Assembly (NCBI GenBank): GCA_019423125.1
Contig: JAHZBZ010000003.1
Span: forward strand, 124,001 to 188,000
DNA: 64,000 bases
DNA from: Bacillota bacterium
Lineage (GTDB): Bacteria > Bacillota > Clostridia > Christensenellales > Borkfalkiaceae
Direction: 5' to 3'
In this document: piece by piece, positions 1-7,430 of the stretch
Numbering within the stretch: position 1 is the first letter of the stretch
How the letters are laid out: the number at the start of each line of letters is the position of its first letter
The notes under the pieces: generated by a model
What the model saw: the letters and a program-made list of their open reading frames with translations, nothing else
The model's database searches: none
What the model was told of the DNA's origin: nothing
Translations under genes and position numbers: made by a program

Positions 1-87
1 ATCGCGGCACGGCTCGCGGAGGGAAAGGACGAAAACAGCAACATCCGCGCGGCGCTTCTGGCGCTGGAGGCGGAATCGAAGAGTTGA
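1..87 (+). CDS. C-terminal end of an unidentified protein (partial)
   Basis: An open frame enters from the left edge and stops with TGA at 85-87, giving the last 28 residues of a protein that ends in an Ala/Leu/Glu-rich helix. Too little remains to name a family. Its place directly before infA suggests a member of the same ribosomal-protein operon; in related genomes adk, map or a KOW-domain protein sits here, but that is inference. Codon choice is GC-rich at third positions, as in the neighbours. Confidence 0.5.
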   Translation: MAARLAEGKDENSNIRAALLALEAESKS

Positions 88-165
88 GACGGGGGCGCCG
101 CGCAAGCGGAAGAACCGGGCGCGAGGACAACACACGCGCGAATCAAGTTTATCGGAGGAAATATT

Positions 166-387
166 GTGTCCAAAGACGACGTTATCGAAACCGAAGGAAA
201 AATCGTTGAGGCGCTGCCGAACGCGACGTTCAGGGTAGAGCTCTCCAACGGGCACGTCATCACGGCGTACATCTCGGGCAAGCTGCGCATGAACTACATC
301 CGCATCATCCCGGGCGACACCGTCAAACTGGAGATGAGCCCGTACGATCTGACCAAAGGCAGAATCACGTGGCGCAGTAAAAACTGA
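166..387 (+). CDS. infA: Translation initiation factor IF-1
   Basis: IF-1 binds the 30S A site with IF-2 and IF-3 during initiation. The 73-residue product is exactly the usual size and is a single S1-like OB fold, with the family pattern of GKIVEALPNATF near residue 12 and KLRMNYIRIIPGD near residue 39. The start is a GTG, placed 7 bases after a strong GGAGG at 154-158. It is the first complete gene of the infA-rpmJ-rpsM-rpsK-rpsD-rpoA-rplQ run, the standard Bacillota order. Confidence 0.97.
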   Translation: MSKDDVIETEGKIVEALPNATFRVELSNGHVITAYISGKLRMNYIRIIPGDTVKLEMSPYDLTKGRITWRSKN

Positions 388-519
388 GCTCCTTTTCGGG
401 AGTGCGAGCGATAAAAATATCGCGCGAAAACAGCGGCGGTCTTCCGCGTCGGGAGATCGATCGGGCTTGTCGGCCGCGCCGTATTGCGCGGAAGAAAAAA
501 ATTTCGGAGGAATACGAGA

Positions 520-636
520 ATGAAAGTCAGACCTTCTGTCAAACCCATGTGCGACAAATGCAAAGTCATCAAGAGGAACGGAAAGGTTATGGTGATTTGT
601 TCCAAGAACAAGAGCCACAAGCAGAGACAGGGCTGA
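520..636 (+). CDS. rpmJ: 50S ribosomal protein L36 (zinc-binding form)
   Basis: A 38-codon gene for the smallest large-subunit protein. It starts at ATG 520 after TCGGAGGA at 504-511. The product has the complete zinc-ribbon ligand set Cys11, Cys14, Cys27 and His33, so this is the zinc-containing (C+) paralogue. Spacers of 132 bp before and 122 bp after it are unusually long for this operon. The downstream spacer (637-758) contains GC-rich inverted repeats, for example GCCGCC with GGGCGGC, that could form a leader hairpin ahead of rpsM. Confidence 0.97.
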   Translation: MKVRPSVKPMCDKCKVIKRNGKVMVICSKNKSHKQRQG

Positions 637-758
637 GTCAGGCCGAAAACAATCTCGGCCGCGGGCAAGCCGCCTCATTCCGATTTTCGGGCGGCGGCCG
701 CGGGCGAAAGCATATAGATTAAGAAAAAAAGAAAATCCATACGGAGGTCAACGAGACA

Positions 759-1127
759 ATGGCACGTATTGCCGGTGTAGATTTACCCAGAGAGAAGAGG
801 GTAGAGATCGGACTTACCTATATCTACGGTATAGGTCTTGCCACGTCCAAGCAGATCCTTGCTGCGACGGGCATCAATCCCGACACGAGAGTGAAAGATC
901 TCGACGAAAACGACGTTTCCAAACTCAGAGAATATATCGACCACAACCTGCGCGTCGAGGGCGAACTTCGCGGAGAAGTCAACCTCAACATCAAGCGCCT
1001 GATGGAGATCGGCTGCTATCGCGGCATCCGTCACAGAAAGGGCCTGCCCGTCCGCGGTCAGAGCTCCAAGCGCAACGCGCGTACGAGGAAAGGACCTCGC
1101 CGCACGGTCGCCAAGAAGAAGAAATAA
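759..1127 (+). CDS. rpsM: 30S ribosomal protein S13
   Basis: S13 sits in the head of the small subunit and contacts the P-site tRNA and the B1 inter-subunit bridges. At 122 residues it is full length. It begins MARIAGVDLPREKRVEIGL, carries the helix-turn region GIGLATSKQIL near 25-35 and ends in the typical Arg/Lys-rich tail around RNARTRKGPRR. The start has CGGAGGTC about 10 bases upstream. It is followed 19 bp later by rpsK. Confidence 0.97.
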   Translation: MARIAGVDLPREKRVEIGLTYIYGIGLATSKQILAATGINPDTRVKDLDENDVSKLREYIDHNLRVEGELRGEVNLNIKRLMEIGCYRGIRHRKGLPVRGQSSKRNARTRKGPRRTVAKKKK

Positions 1128-1146
1128 TTGAAGGAGGATAAGACAG

Positions 1147-1545
1147 ATGGCAGCAACGAAAAAAGCTACGCAGACCAGAAAGCGTAAAGAGCTCAAAAAA
1201 GTTGATAAAGGTCAGGTTCACATTCAGTCCTCGTTCAATAACACCCTTGTTACGATCACGGATATGAACGGCAATGCGATCTCCTGGTCGAGCGCGGGCA
1301 GCCTGGGCTTCAAAGGCTCGAGAAAGGGCACCCCGTTCGCGGCGCAGATGGCGGCGGACACCGCGGCAAAGGCGGCGAAAGAGCACGGCCTTCGCAGCGT
1401 GGAAGTGTACGTCAAGGGCCCCGGCGCCGGCAGAGAGTCCGCGATCCGCGCGCTCGCCGCGGCGGACCTGGAAGTCACGATGATCACCGACGTTTCGCCC
1501 ATCCCGCACAACGGATGCAGGCCCCCGAAGCGCCGCAGAGTATAA
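1147..1545 (+). CDS. rpsK: 30S ribosomal protein S11
   Basis: S11 lies on the platform of the 30S subunit near the Shine-Dalgarno/anti-SD helix. The 132-residue product shows the family core HIQSSFNNTLVTITDMNGN and the C-terminal signature DVSPIPHNGCRPPKRRRV. AAGGAGGAT precedes the start. It is followed by rpsD after 18 bp with GAAGGAGAG as ribosome binding site. The N-terminus is Lys/Arg rich, as usual. Confidence 0.97.
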   Translation: MAATKKATQTRKRKELKKVDKGQVHIQSSFNNTLVTITDMNGNAISWSSAGSLGFKGSRKGTPFAAQMAADTAAKAAKEHGLRSVEVYVKGPGAGRESAIRALAAADLEVTMITDVSPIPHNGCRPPKRRRV

Positions 1546-1563
1546 TAGAAGGAGAGAAGATCA

Positions 1564-2187
1564 ATGGCAACATACAGAGATTCCAAATGCCGTCTCTGCC
1601 GCAGAGAGGGCGCAAAACTCTTTTTGAAAGGCGAGAGATGCTACTCGGGCAAATGCGCGTTCGAGAAGCGTCCCACCCCTCCGGGCGCACACGGCGCCGC
1701 TCGCAAAAAGGTCTCCGAGTACGGCCTGCAGCTCCGCGAGAAGCAGAAGACCAAGAGGATCTACGGCGTGCAGGAAGGCCAGTTCCGCAAATACTATGAG
1801 ATGGCTGACCGCATGAAGGGCATCACGGGTGAAAACATGCTCTCCCTTCTCGAAAGGCGCCTGGACAACGTCGTGTACCGCATGGGCATCGGCGGCTCCC
1901 GCGCGCAGGCAAGACAGCTCGTCAACCACGCACATTTCTCCGTCAACGGAAAGACGGTCAACATCCCTTCTTACATCGTCAAGAAAGGGGACGTGATCGC
2001 GGTCAAAGAAAACAGAAAGAAGGACAAGTATTTCGAGCAGATCAAGTCGATGAAGGTCGGCAATATGCCCAAATGGCTTGAGTTCGATCCCGAGAAGCTG
2101 GAGGGCAAAGTCCTCGAGCTGCCCGTCAGAGAGGACATCGACAGCCAGATCGCGGAGCATATGATCGTCGAGTTGTACTCCAAGTAA
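1564..2187 (+). CDS. rpsD: 30S ribosomal protein S4 (zinc-binding form)
   Basis: S4 is a primary 16S rRNA-binding assembly protein and often an autoregulator of its own operon. The 207-residue product has the N-terminal zinc cluster Cys9, Cys12, Cys26, Cys31, so it is the C+ form, followed by the S4 RNA-binding domain (around RLDNVVYRMGIGGSRAQARQLVNHAHF, residues about 98-125). It is cotranscribed with rpoA, which starts 30 bp later. Confidence 0.97.
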   Translation: MATYRDSKCRLCRREGAKLFLKGERCYSGKCAFEKRPTPPGAHGAARKKVSEYGLQLREKQKTKRIYGVQEGQFRKYYEMADRMKGITGENMLSLLERRLDNVVYRMGIGGSRAQARQLVNHAHFSVNGKTVNIPSYIVKKGDVIAVKENRKKDKYFEQIKSMKVGNMPKWLEFDPEKLEGKVLELPVREDIDSQIAEHMIVELYSK

Positions 2188-2217
2188 TTAAACGTCGAAA
2201 CAAGGAGGTAACAATCC

Positions 2218-3186
2218 ATGATCGAAATGGATATGCCCAGGATCGAGGTGGAAGAGAAGGACGAAAACGGGTATCCGCGCAGCTATGCGAAAGTCGTCGT
2301 CGAACCGCTCGAAAAGGGCTTCGGTCTCACCATAGGAAACTGTCTGAGAAGAATATTGCTGTCCGCTCTTCCGGGGGCTGCGGTGCAGGGTATCCGCTTT
2401 TATCCGGACGGGCTCGTCAAACACGAGTTCTCCGCGATTCCCGGCGTCAAGGAAGATGTGACCGAAATCATCCTCAACCTCAAAACGCTCGCCATTCAGA
2501 CGGCGTCGACCGACAAGGATTACATCAAGACGCTGCATCTGTGCAAGGAAGGCCCCTGCGACATCACGGGCGCCGACCTCATGCAGGATGCGGAAGTGGA
2601 GGTCATCAACAAAGACCGCTACATCTGCCACATCGACGAGGGTGCAAAGATCGACTGCGAGATCACCATCGGCCGCGGCAGGGGATACAAGGGCGCAGGT
2701 TCCAACAAGAACCACCCCATCGGCTACATCCCCATCGATTCCATCTATACCCCCGTCAAGAAAGTCAACTATAACGTGGAGAGCACACGTGTCGGCCAGA
2801 ACATCGACTACGACAAGCTCGTCATGGAAGTGTGGACGAACGGCGCATTCTCCGCAAAGGAGATCGTCTCGCTCGCCGCAAAGATCATGCAGGATCACAT
2901 CGGGTTGTTTGTCAACCTGAGCGACTCCATCAAGGGCATGGACATTCTCGTCAAGAACGAGGACGACAAGCAGCAGCAGGTGCTCGCGATGGCGATCGAG
3001 GACATGGACCTGTCCGTCCGTTCCTACAACTGCCTCAAGCGCGCAAACATCCACACCGTCGAAGATTTGACCAAAAAGACCGAGGAAGAAATGCTCAAAG
3101 TTCGCAACCTCGGCAGAAAGTCGTTGGACGAGGTCATCCTCAAATTGGAGTCCTACGGCCTCTCATTACAAAAAAAGGAGGACTAA
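2218..3186 (+). CDS. rpoA: DNA-directed RNA polymerase subunit alpha
   Basis: Alpha dimerises to nucleate RNA polymerase assembly. The 322-residue product has the N-terminal assembly domain (about 1-230, including GFGLTIGNCLRRILLSALPG near residue 35), a linker and a C-terminal helix-hairpin-helix domain (about 250-315, SVRSYNCLKRANIHTVEDL) that contacts UP elements and activators. AAGGAGGTAA precedes the ATG. It is followed after 6 bp by rplQ, whose ribosome binding site (AAAAGGAGG) lies in the rpoA 3' end. Confidence 0.97.
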   Translation: MIEMDMPRIEVEEKDENGYPRSYAKVVVEPLEKGFGLTIGNCLRRILLSALPGAAVQGIRFYPDGLVKHEFSAIPGVKEDVTEIILNLKTLAIQTASTDKDYIKTLHLCKEGPCDITGADLMQDAEVEVINKDRYICHIDEGAKIDCEITIGRGRGYKGAGSNKNHPIGYIPIDSIYTPVKKVNYNVESTRVGQNIDYDKLVMEVWTNGAFSAKEIVSLAAKIMQDHIGLFVNLSDSIKGMDILVKNEDDKQQQVLAMAIEDMDLSVRSYNCLKRANIHTVEDLTKKTEEEMLKVRNLGRKSLDEVILKLESYGLSLQKKED

Positions 3187-3192
3187 CACACT

Positions 3193-3708
3193 ATGCCGGG
3201 TAAATTGGGCAGAACCAGCGAACAGAGAATTGCCATTCTGAAAAACCAGGCTTCCTGCCTTCTCTGGTACGGAAAAATAGAGACGACCAAAGCTCGCGCG
3301 AAAGAGCTTCAGTCGTACGTCGAGAAGATCATCACCGCCGCGATCAACACCTATGACGACACCATCGAGAGCACGAAGGTCGTCACGCAGGGCACGGGCA
3401 AAAAGCAGAAAGAGGTCACCGTCACCGTCGTGAAGGACGGCCCCAAGAAGCTCGCCGCCCGCCGCAGGATCATGAGCAAACTGCACGATTTGCAGGAGAT
3501 CAAGGCGTTCAACGAGTCCAAAGCCGCCTACAAGGCGCGCACGGCCGAAGTCGCGCACCCGCTCATCGAAAAGCTGTTCAACGAGATCGCTCCCAAGTAC
3601 GCGCAGAGGAACGACGAGAAGAACTGCGCAGGCGGTTACACCCGCATCATCACCCTCGGCGAGCGCCGCGGCGATGCGGCGGAAGTCGCCATCATCGAGC
3701 TCGTGTAA
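3193..3708 (+). CDS. rplQ: 50S ribosomal protein L17 with an internal insertion
   Basis: L17 lies near the peptide exit tunnel. The N-terminus (residues 1-50, PGKLGRTSEQRIAILKNQA) and the C-terminus (GGYTRIITLGERRGDAAEVAIIELV) are typical. At 171 residues the protein is much longer than the usual 110-130. The extra sequence, roughly residues 52-86, is a Thr/Lys/Val-rich stretch between the first helix pair and the LAARRRIM segment, with a smaller expansion after it. It is the last gene of the operon and is followed by an intrinsic terminator. Confidence 0.96.
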   Translation: MPGKLGRTSEQRIAILKNQASCLLWYGKIETTKARAKELQSYVEKIITAAINTYDDTIESTKVVTQGTGKKQKEVTVTVVKDGPKKLAARRRIMSKLHDLQEIKAFNESKAAYKARTAEVAHPLIEKLFNEIAPKYAQRNDEKNCAGGYTRIITLGERRGDAAEVAIIELV

Positions 3709-3729
3709 TCGAACCGAAAGAGATCGAAG

Positions 3730-3763
3730 GATCCGCCCGCATTTCCCTGCGGACGGGTCTTTT
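3730..3763 (+). terminator. Intrinsic terminator of the ribosomal operon
   Basis: GATCCGCCCGC at 3730-3740 pairs with GCGGACGGGTC at 3749-3759, with one mismatch and one wobble, and is followed by TTTT. It lies 20 bp after the rplQ stop codon. Confidence 0.85.
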
Positions 3764-3858
3764 CATTGCGGCGCCGCTTTTTTCGGCGGCTTTTGCGCCC
3801 GCTTTTGTGTCTGTTTGGTGGAAACTTGGGCAAACTTGCGGAATGTGCGCAAAAGTAC

Positions 3859-3887
3859 TTGACGATTTCGCAAATAAAAGTTAAAAT
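3859..3887 (+). promoter_or_regulatory. Sigma-A-type promoter of the cyclophilin-like lipoprotein gene
   Basis: TTGACG (3859-3864), a 17-bp AT-rich spacer and TAAAAT (3882-3887). Transcription should begin about 3894, giving a 55-nt leader before the ATG at 3949. Confidence 0.8.
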
Positions 3888-3948
3888 AAAAAGGTATCAA
3901 AAAACAGAGGGGGGCGTTTGCCCTTTTTCAGAAATAGCAGGAGGACCT

Positions 3949-4872
3949 ATGGCTAAATCCATCGGCGGCAAGATCGCGAGAATTTTGTCCGTATTCATCG
4001 CCGCAGTGCTGATCATGGGCTGTGTGTTCATGTTCGTCGGCTGCGAGAGCAAAAAACCGCGCATCTCCATCAAGATCTCCTTCAACGACGAGGAGTACAA
4101 CATCGAATACACGCTGTACCGCAACTACTACAAGCGCACCGTCAATCACTACCTCGAGCTCATCGAGATGAAGTACTTCGACGGCACTGTCATCCACGAC
4201 TATCAGTCCGACCGCATGGTGGGCGGCGCGTTCACCTATTCGGACATGGAGACGAGCGCCTATGACGAGCTCGTGGCAAAGGATTACGACGCGGCGACCA
4301 AGACGAATGGCGTCGTCAGCCTGGACAACATCTCTGTCTGGACGAGCGCCGAGCACAACGATTCCACCGCGACCAACCGCCTCTTCGGCGAGAACGGCGC
4401 AAACGGCTTCGAAGTGGACGGCAAGGACGCGCTTTCCAACTCCTTCGGCGCACTGGGTACCTACACCTACGTCACCAAGGACATGGCGCAGCACACCGTC
4501 AACGACATCGTCACCAACATTCAGGTCACGGGCGACCGCCTCAACGACCGCGGCGAGTTTGCATGGCTGGACTACTATGCGAACAGCGTGACCAGCATGT
4601 TCTACATCTATACAGGCTCTTCGACGAGCACCCTCGATTCCGGCTATTGCGTGTTCGGCGTCCTCGCGAACGACGATGCGAAGGACGAGCTCAACCGCCT
4701 GCAGGACGACATCGAGGCGTACGAGAAGGAGCTGGAAGCGGACGAGGCGCTCACCGATACCGTCAGCGTCGAGATCGTCGACGACATCATCGACGGCGGC
4801 AAGTACGACGTGGACTTCGCGACGCCTACCTGCAAGATCGTCATCGAGCAGATCAAGGTCGTCAAGTATTGA
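3949..4872 (+). CDS. Cyclophilin-like lipoprotein, catalytic Arg apparently missing
   Basis: A 307-residue exported protein. A charged start, a hydrophobic segment (about 11-30) and VGC at 30-32 suggest a lipoprotein anchored at Cys32. The first domain resembles cyclophilin-type peptidyl-prolyl isomerases: the helix ending YLELIEMKYFDGT (about 68-80), then a GGA and a late CVFGVL core strand. Where active cyclophilins have FHR, this protein reads IHD (82-84), so the catalytic Arg is replaced. It may be a folding factor or binding protein without isomerase activity. A longer frame opens upstream, but ATG 3949 has AGCAGGAGG 5 bases before it and follows a good promoter. Hairpin terminators follow. 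Confidence 0.75.
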   Translation: MAKSIGGKIARILSVFIAAVLIMGCVFMFVGCESKKPRISIKISFNDEEYNIEYTLYRNYYKRTVNHYLELIEMKYFDGTVIHDYQSDRMVGGAFTYSDMETSAYDELVAKDYDAATKTNGVVSLDNISVWTSAEHNDSTATNRLFGENGANGFEVDGKDALSNSFGALGTYTYVTKDMAQHTVNDIVTNIQVTGDRLNDRGEFAWLDYYANSVTSMFYIYTGSSTSTLDSGYCVFGVLANDDAKDELNRLQDDIEAYEKELEADEALTDTVSVEIVDDIIDGGKYDVDFATPTCKIVIEQIKVVKY

Positions 4873-4883
4873 TAAAAAATGAC

Positions 4884-4918
4884 GCGGGCGCCGCATGCTG
4901 CGGCGCCCGCAATATTTT
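4884..4918 (+). terminator. Intrinsic terminator
   Basis: A near-perfect palindrome, GCGGGCGCCGCA / TGCGGCGCCCGC (4884-4910), followed by AATATTTTT, 11 bp after the stop of the cyclophilin-like gene. Confidence 0.9.
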
Positions 4919-4971
4919 TCTGCGGGGTCGTCTGCCGCAAGAATCGGCAGACGCCTCGTCGGAGTTTTTTT

Positions 4972-5011
4972 AAGCGCCCTGCGCCGCACGAAAGTGCGGC
5001 GCAGGGCGCTT
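4972..5011. terminator. Second strong hairpin, possibly a bidirectional terminator
   Basis: AAGCGCCCTGCGCCGCAC (4972-4989) pairs perfectly with 4994-5011 around a GAAA loop. A T-run (4965-4971) precedes it on the plus strand, and the flanks are AT-rich on both sides. Confidence 0.6.
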
Positions 5012-5511
5012 TGCCTTTGTCCATTTTAAATTGTGCGGTTGTGCCGCGGGGCGCACGGAACGCGCCTTGCAGGCGCGCCGTTTTCGCACAAAGGACTTTG
5101 CTCTGCGCAAGCGGTCTTTTGTGCGGCAACGAAAGAAGGGGGCAAAGACAAAATGATTTTCGCCGTCCGAAAAAGGGGGGAAGTCCTTTCAAACAGTGAG
5201 AAAAGGGGCGCAAAGGGGGAAATACGCATGCGCCGCGGCGCATCTGTCCCGCTTTCCGCTCTCGCATGCGCCGAGGCACAGATGAATGCAGCCGCATCTG
5301 AGGGAGAACGAACAAAAAACAGCCCGCCCGGGGAAAAGGCGGGCAAAAAATCTGGCGTCGCGAAGCGGGCGGAAGACAGGCGGCCGAGGCGGGCATCGTC
5401 TGTATTTGACGGGAGAGGGGAAGGCGGGCAGAGGGCGTCTGAGGGCGGGCATCGCCTGTTCTTTTGCGCGGGGTGAAAGTCGGGCGCGCGGGATGCGGCG
5501 GGGAAAGGGCG
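5012..5511. other. Non-coding GC-rich spacer with inverted repeats
   Basis: No frame here has a credible ribosome binding site, codon pattern or family similarity; the open frames on both strands look like GC-rich noise. It holds several hairpins: CGCACAAAGGAC (5085-5096) with GTCTTTTGTGCG (5114-5125), an AACGCGCC/GGCGCG arm pair near 5059-5080, and GCCCGCC/GGCGGGC (5322-5344) flanked by A-runs. Two related copies of CGCATGCGCCG occur near 5227 and 5261. Function unknown. Confidence 0.6.
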
Positions 5512-5541
5512 CAAAAGAAAGGCGCGGGCACAGCCCGCGCC
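5512..5541 (-). terminator. Intrinsic terminator of the zinc peptidase gene
   Basis: Read on the minus strand, GGCGCGGGC-TGT-GCCCGCGCC (5521-5541) is followed by TTTCTTTT (5513-5520). It lies about 75 bp beyond the stop codon at 5617. Confidence 0.8.
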
Positions 5542-5616
5542 GAAGCATTTGAAGTTATTCAAAACCGAGCGAAAAGATCGGAAGGGCAGGTGCGGATCTT
5601 TAAACGCCCGCAAAAG

Positions 5617-6348
5617 TCATTTTCTGCGCGAGAACATCAGCACGAAGGCGAGGAAGCGCAGGAAGAAGACGAGCGAGGTCAGCAGGGAAGCGACGTAGGT
5701 CATCGCGGCGGCGCCGAGCACCTTGGAGGCGGCGGCGCGCTCGTCCGCGGTGGTGATGACGCCGTTTTCGCACAGCATCGCCTTGGCGCGGCGGGAGGCG
5801 TCCAGCTCGACGGGCAGGGTGACGAGCAAAAAGACGGTGGAGAGCGCATACAGGCACACGCCGACGAACACGACGATGTTGCCGATCTCGCTGTATTGCA
5901 GCAGCCATTCGAGCAACAGACCTATGATGACGAGAGGAAGCGCGAGGCGGGTGCCGAAATTCGTGATGGGCACGAGCACGGTGCGCAGGCGGTAGAAGAG
6001 GTACCCCTCTTCGCGCTGTACGACGTGCCCGATCTCATGCGCGGCGACGGCGACCGCCGCGACGGACGCGGAGTCGTAGGTCGACTCGGAGAGGGTGACG
6101 GTCATGTTCGCGGGGTTGAAATTGTCGGTGAGCCTTCCCTTCCCGCGCACGACCTGCACGCCTAAGACGTTGTTTTTTTCCAGGAGCATGCGCGCCGCGT
6201 CGCTCGCGGTCCAGTCGGACTGCGTGTGCATCGCGCTGTATTTATTGTATACGGAATGTACGCGCGCGCTCGCCCATCCCGCGAGGAGCAGGCAGGGGAG
6301 CATGAGCGCGAAGGACAAAAGATAGACAAGCGTCGGATTTTCAAACAT
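5617..6348 (-). CDS. Membrane zinc metallopeptidase (YugP / peptidase-2 type)
   Basis: A 243-residue integral membrane protein. An N-terminal hydrophobic helix (about 8-27) is followed by a soluble part with the zinc site HEIGH (104-108), then two to three hydrophobic helices (about 125-150, 158-178 and 215-240). The size, the order (TM, HEXXH, TM cluster) and the motif AAHEIGHVVQ match the YugP-like neutral zinc metallopeptidase family of Bacillota, whose substrates are not well known. The start is ATG at 6348 because AAGGAGA lies 9 bases upstream and a promoter is just before it; a longer upstream frame lacks these. Confidence 0.88.
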   Translation of the reverse strand: MFENPTLVYLLSFALMLPCLLLAGWASARVHSVYNKYSAMHTQSDWTASDAARMLLEKNNVLGVQVVRGKGRLTDNFNPANMTVTLSESTYDSASVAAVAVAAHEIGHVVQREEGYLFYRLRTVLVPITNFGTRLALPLVIIGLLLEWLLQYSEIGNIVVFVGVCLYALSTVFLLVTLPVELDASRRAKAMLCENGVITTADERAAASKVLGAAAMTYVASLLTSLVFFLRFLAFVLMFSRRK

Positions 6349-6371
6349 TTGTGAGATCTCCTTGTGCAAAC

Positions 6372-6401
6372 AGTATAACACATTTCCCGCAGAAAAATCA
6401 A
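6372..6401 (-). promoter_or_regulatory. Promoter of the zinc peptidase gene
   Basis: On the minus strand TTGATT (6401-6396), an 18-bp spacer and TATACT (6377-6372). The transcript would start about 6365, 17 nt before the ATG. Confidence 0.7.
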
Positions 6402-6419
6402 TGCAAGCGCGGTGAAATT

Positions 6420-7340
6420 TCAGGGAACGGGAAAGATGTTGGAAACTTTCCCCTCTTCCGTCTGCACGGCAAAGTGGCGCAGATCCCACACGTTTTCGCC
6501 AGCGCGGTAGCTGAGATCTGCGGCGTTGTGCGTGCCGTGCACGAGGTAGAACACCTCTTCGGGCAGAAATACGCCGTCGAACGCGCCGAGATAGCCCCAA
6601 AGCTGTTGTGCGCGCGGCTTGAGCGCGGGCGCGAGCAGGGGGGAAGGGTCGGCGCCCGCGAGCATCGCCTCGAAGAGCGCGGGTGCGAGCAGGCGCTCGT
6701 CAAAGCTCTCGCGCTGTGCTGTCACTTTCTCCTCGGCGAGGGAAAAATTTTCGCCGTAGCTCCTCTCCGAGACATGCCGCGCGATGTCCGCGCACTCCGT
6801 GCGGGTGTGCAGGGTTCCGTCGCAGGAAAAGGAGTCCGCGCGCGTGCGGAACACCTCTTTCCCGCCGCGGAAAAAGAGCAGTAGCCCGTTGCCGCGACAG
6901 TAGAGCCGCAAAAACTTTTCTCCCCAGAGCGTCTCCTCGGCGAGCTCGTAGCTCTCGGCGCGCGGCAGGACGGGCGTGCAGAATTCCCGCTCGCCCTGCA
7001 CGGCGAGGCGGATGCTCCCGCTCTCGATCACGGTCGCGAGCATCCCCGCGGCGCGCGCCTGCGCGAGCGGGCGGGGGGCAGGGTCCGCGCGGCAGAAGCG
7101 TTCGGCGCGCAGGTGGACGCCGCAGTCCGAGCGCCACAGATCGCAGGAAAGCGGCGGCGGCGTGCCCTCGCGGTAGAGAAAGCTCACGGGCAGAAATTCC
7201 CCGTCCGCGGGCAGAAACTCGACGAGCACCTCCTCCCCGCGCTCGAGTTCGGCAAATTTCTTGATCTCCCCGACCAGCCCCACGGGCGCGCCGCCGAGGC
7301 GGAGCACACAGGGCATCGAGGCGGTGAAGTGTATGCGCAT
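6420..7340 (-). CDS. Protein of unknown function, 306 aa
   Basis: I do not recognise this protein. It has no signal peptide or membrane segment, is Glu/Arg/Leu rich and looks mostly beta-stranded in the first half (short hydrophobic runs separated by Gly and charged residues) and helical in the second. The frame is supported by GC-rich third positions throughout and by AAGGAGG 9 bases before ATG 7340. It is divergent from the Myb-like gene, sharing a 90-bp AT-rich intergenic region, and sits upstream of the zinc peptidase, which has its own promoter. Confidence 0.75.
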   Translation of the reverse strand: MRIHFTASMPCVLRLGGAPVGLVGEIKKFAELERGEEVLVEFLPADGEFLPVSFLYREGTPPPLSCDLWRSDCGVHLRAERFCRADPAPRPLAQARAAGMLATVIESGSIRLAVQGEREFCTPVLPRAESYELAEETLWGEKFLRLYCRGNGLLLFFRGGKEVFRTRADSFSCDGTLHTRTECADIARHVSERSYGENFSLAEEKVTAQRESFDERLLAPALFEAMLAGADPSPLLAPALKPRAQQLWGYLGAFDGVFLPEEVFYLVHGTHNAADLSYRAGENVWDLRHFAVQTEEGKVSNIFPVP

Positions 7341-7361
7341 TTGCGCCTCCTTAAAAACCTT

Positions 7362-7390
7362 TTGAGATAATCTATGTATAAAAATATATT
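7362..7390 (+). promoter_or_regulatory. Promoter of the Myb-like regulator gene
   Basis: TTGAGA (7362-7367), a 17-bp spacer and TATATT (7385-7390). The same AT-rich segment carries a TTGACA on the minus strand (7401-7396) that could serve the divergent gene. Confidence 0.7.
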
Positions 7391-7430
7391 CTTATGTCAA
7401 TAACAGCCCCGAAATCCAAGGAGGTGCAAG

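Noticed and set aside
4644..5613. Open frames on both strands in the 4.9-5.6 kb spacer
   Set aside because: Low-complexity Arg/Pro/Ala products, no ribosome binding site, and crossed by terminators.
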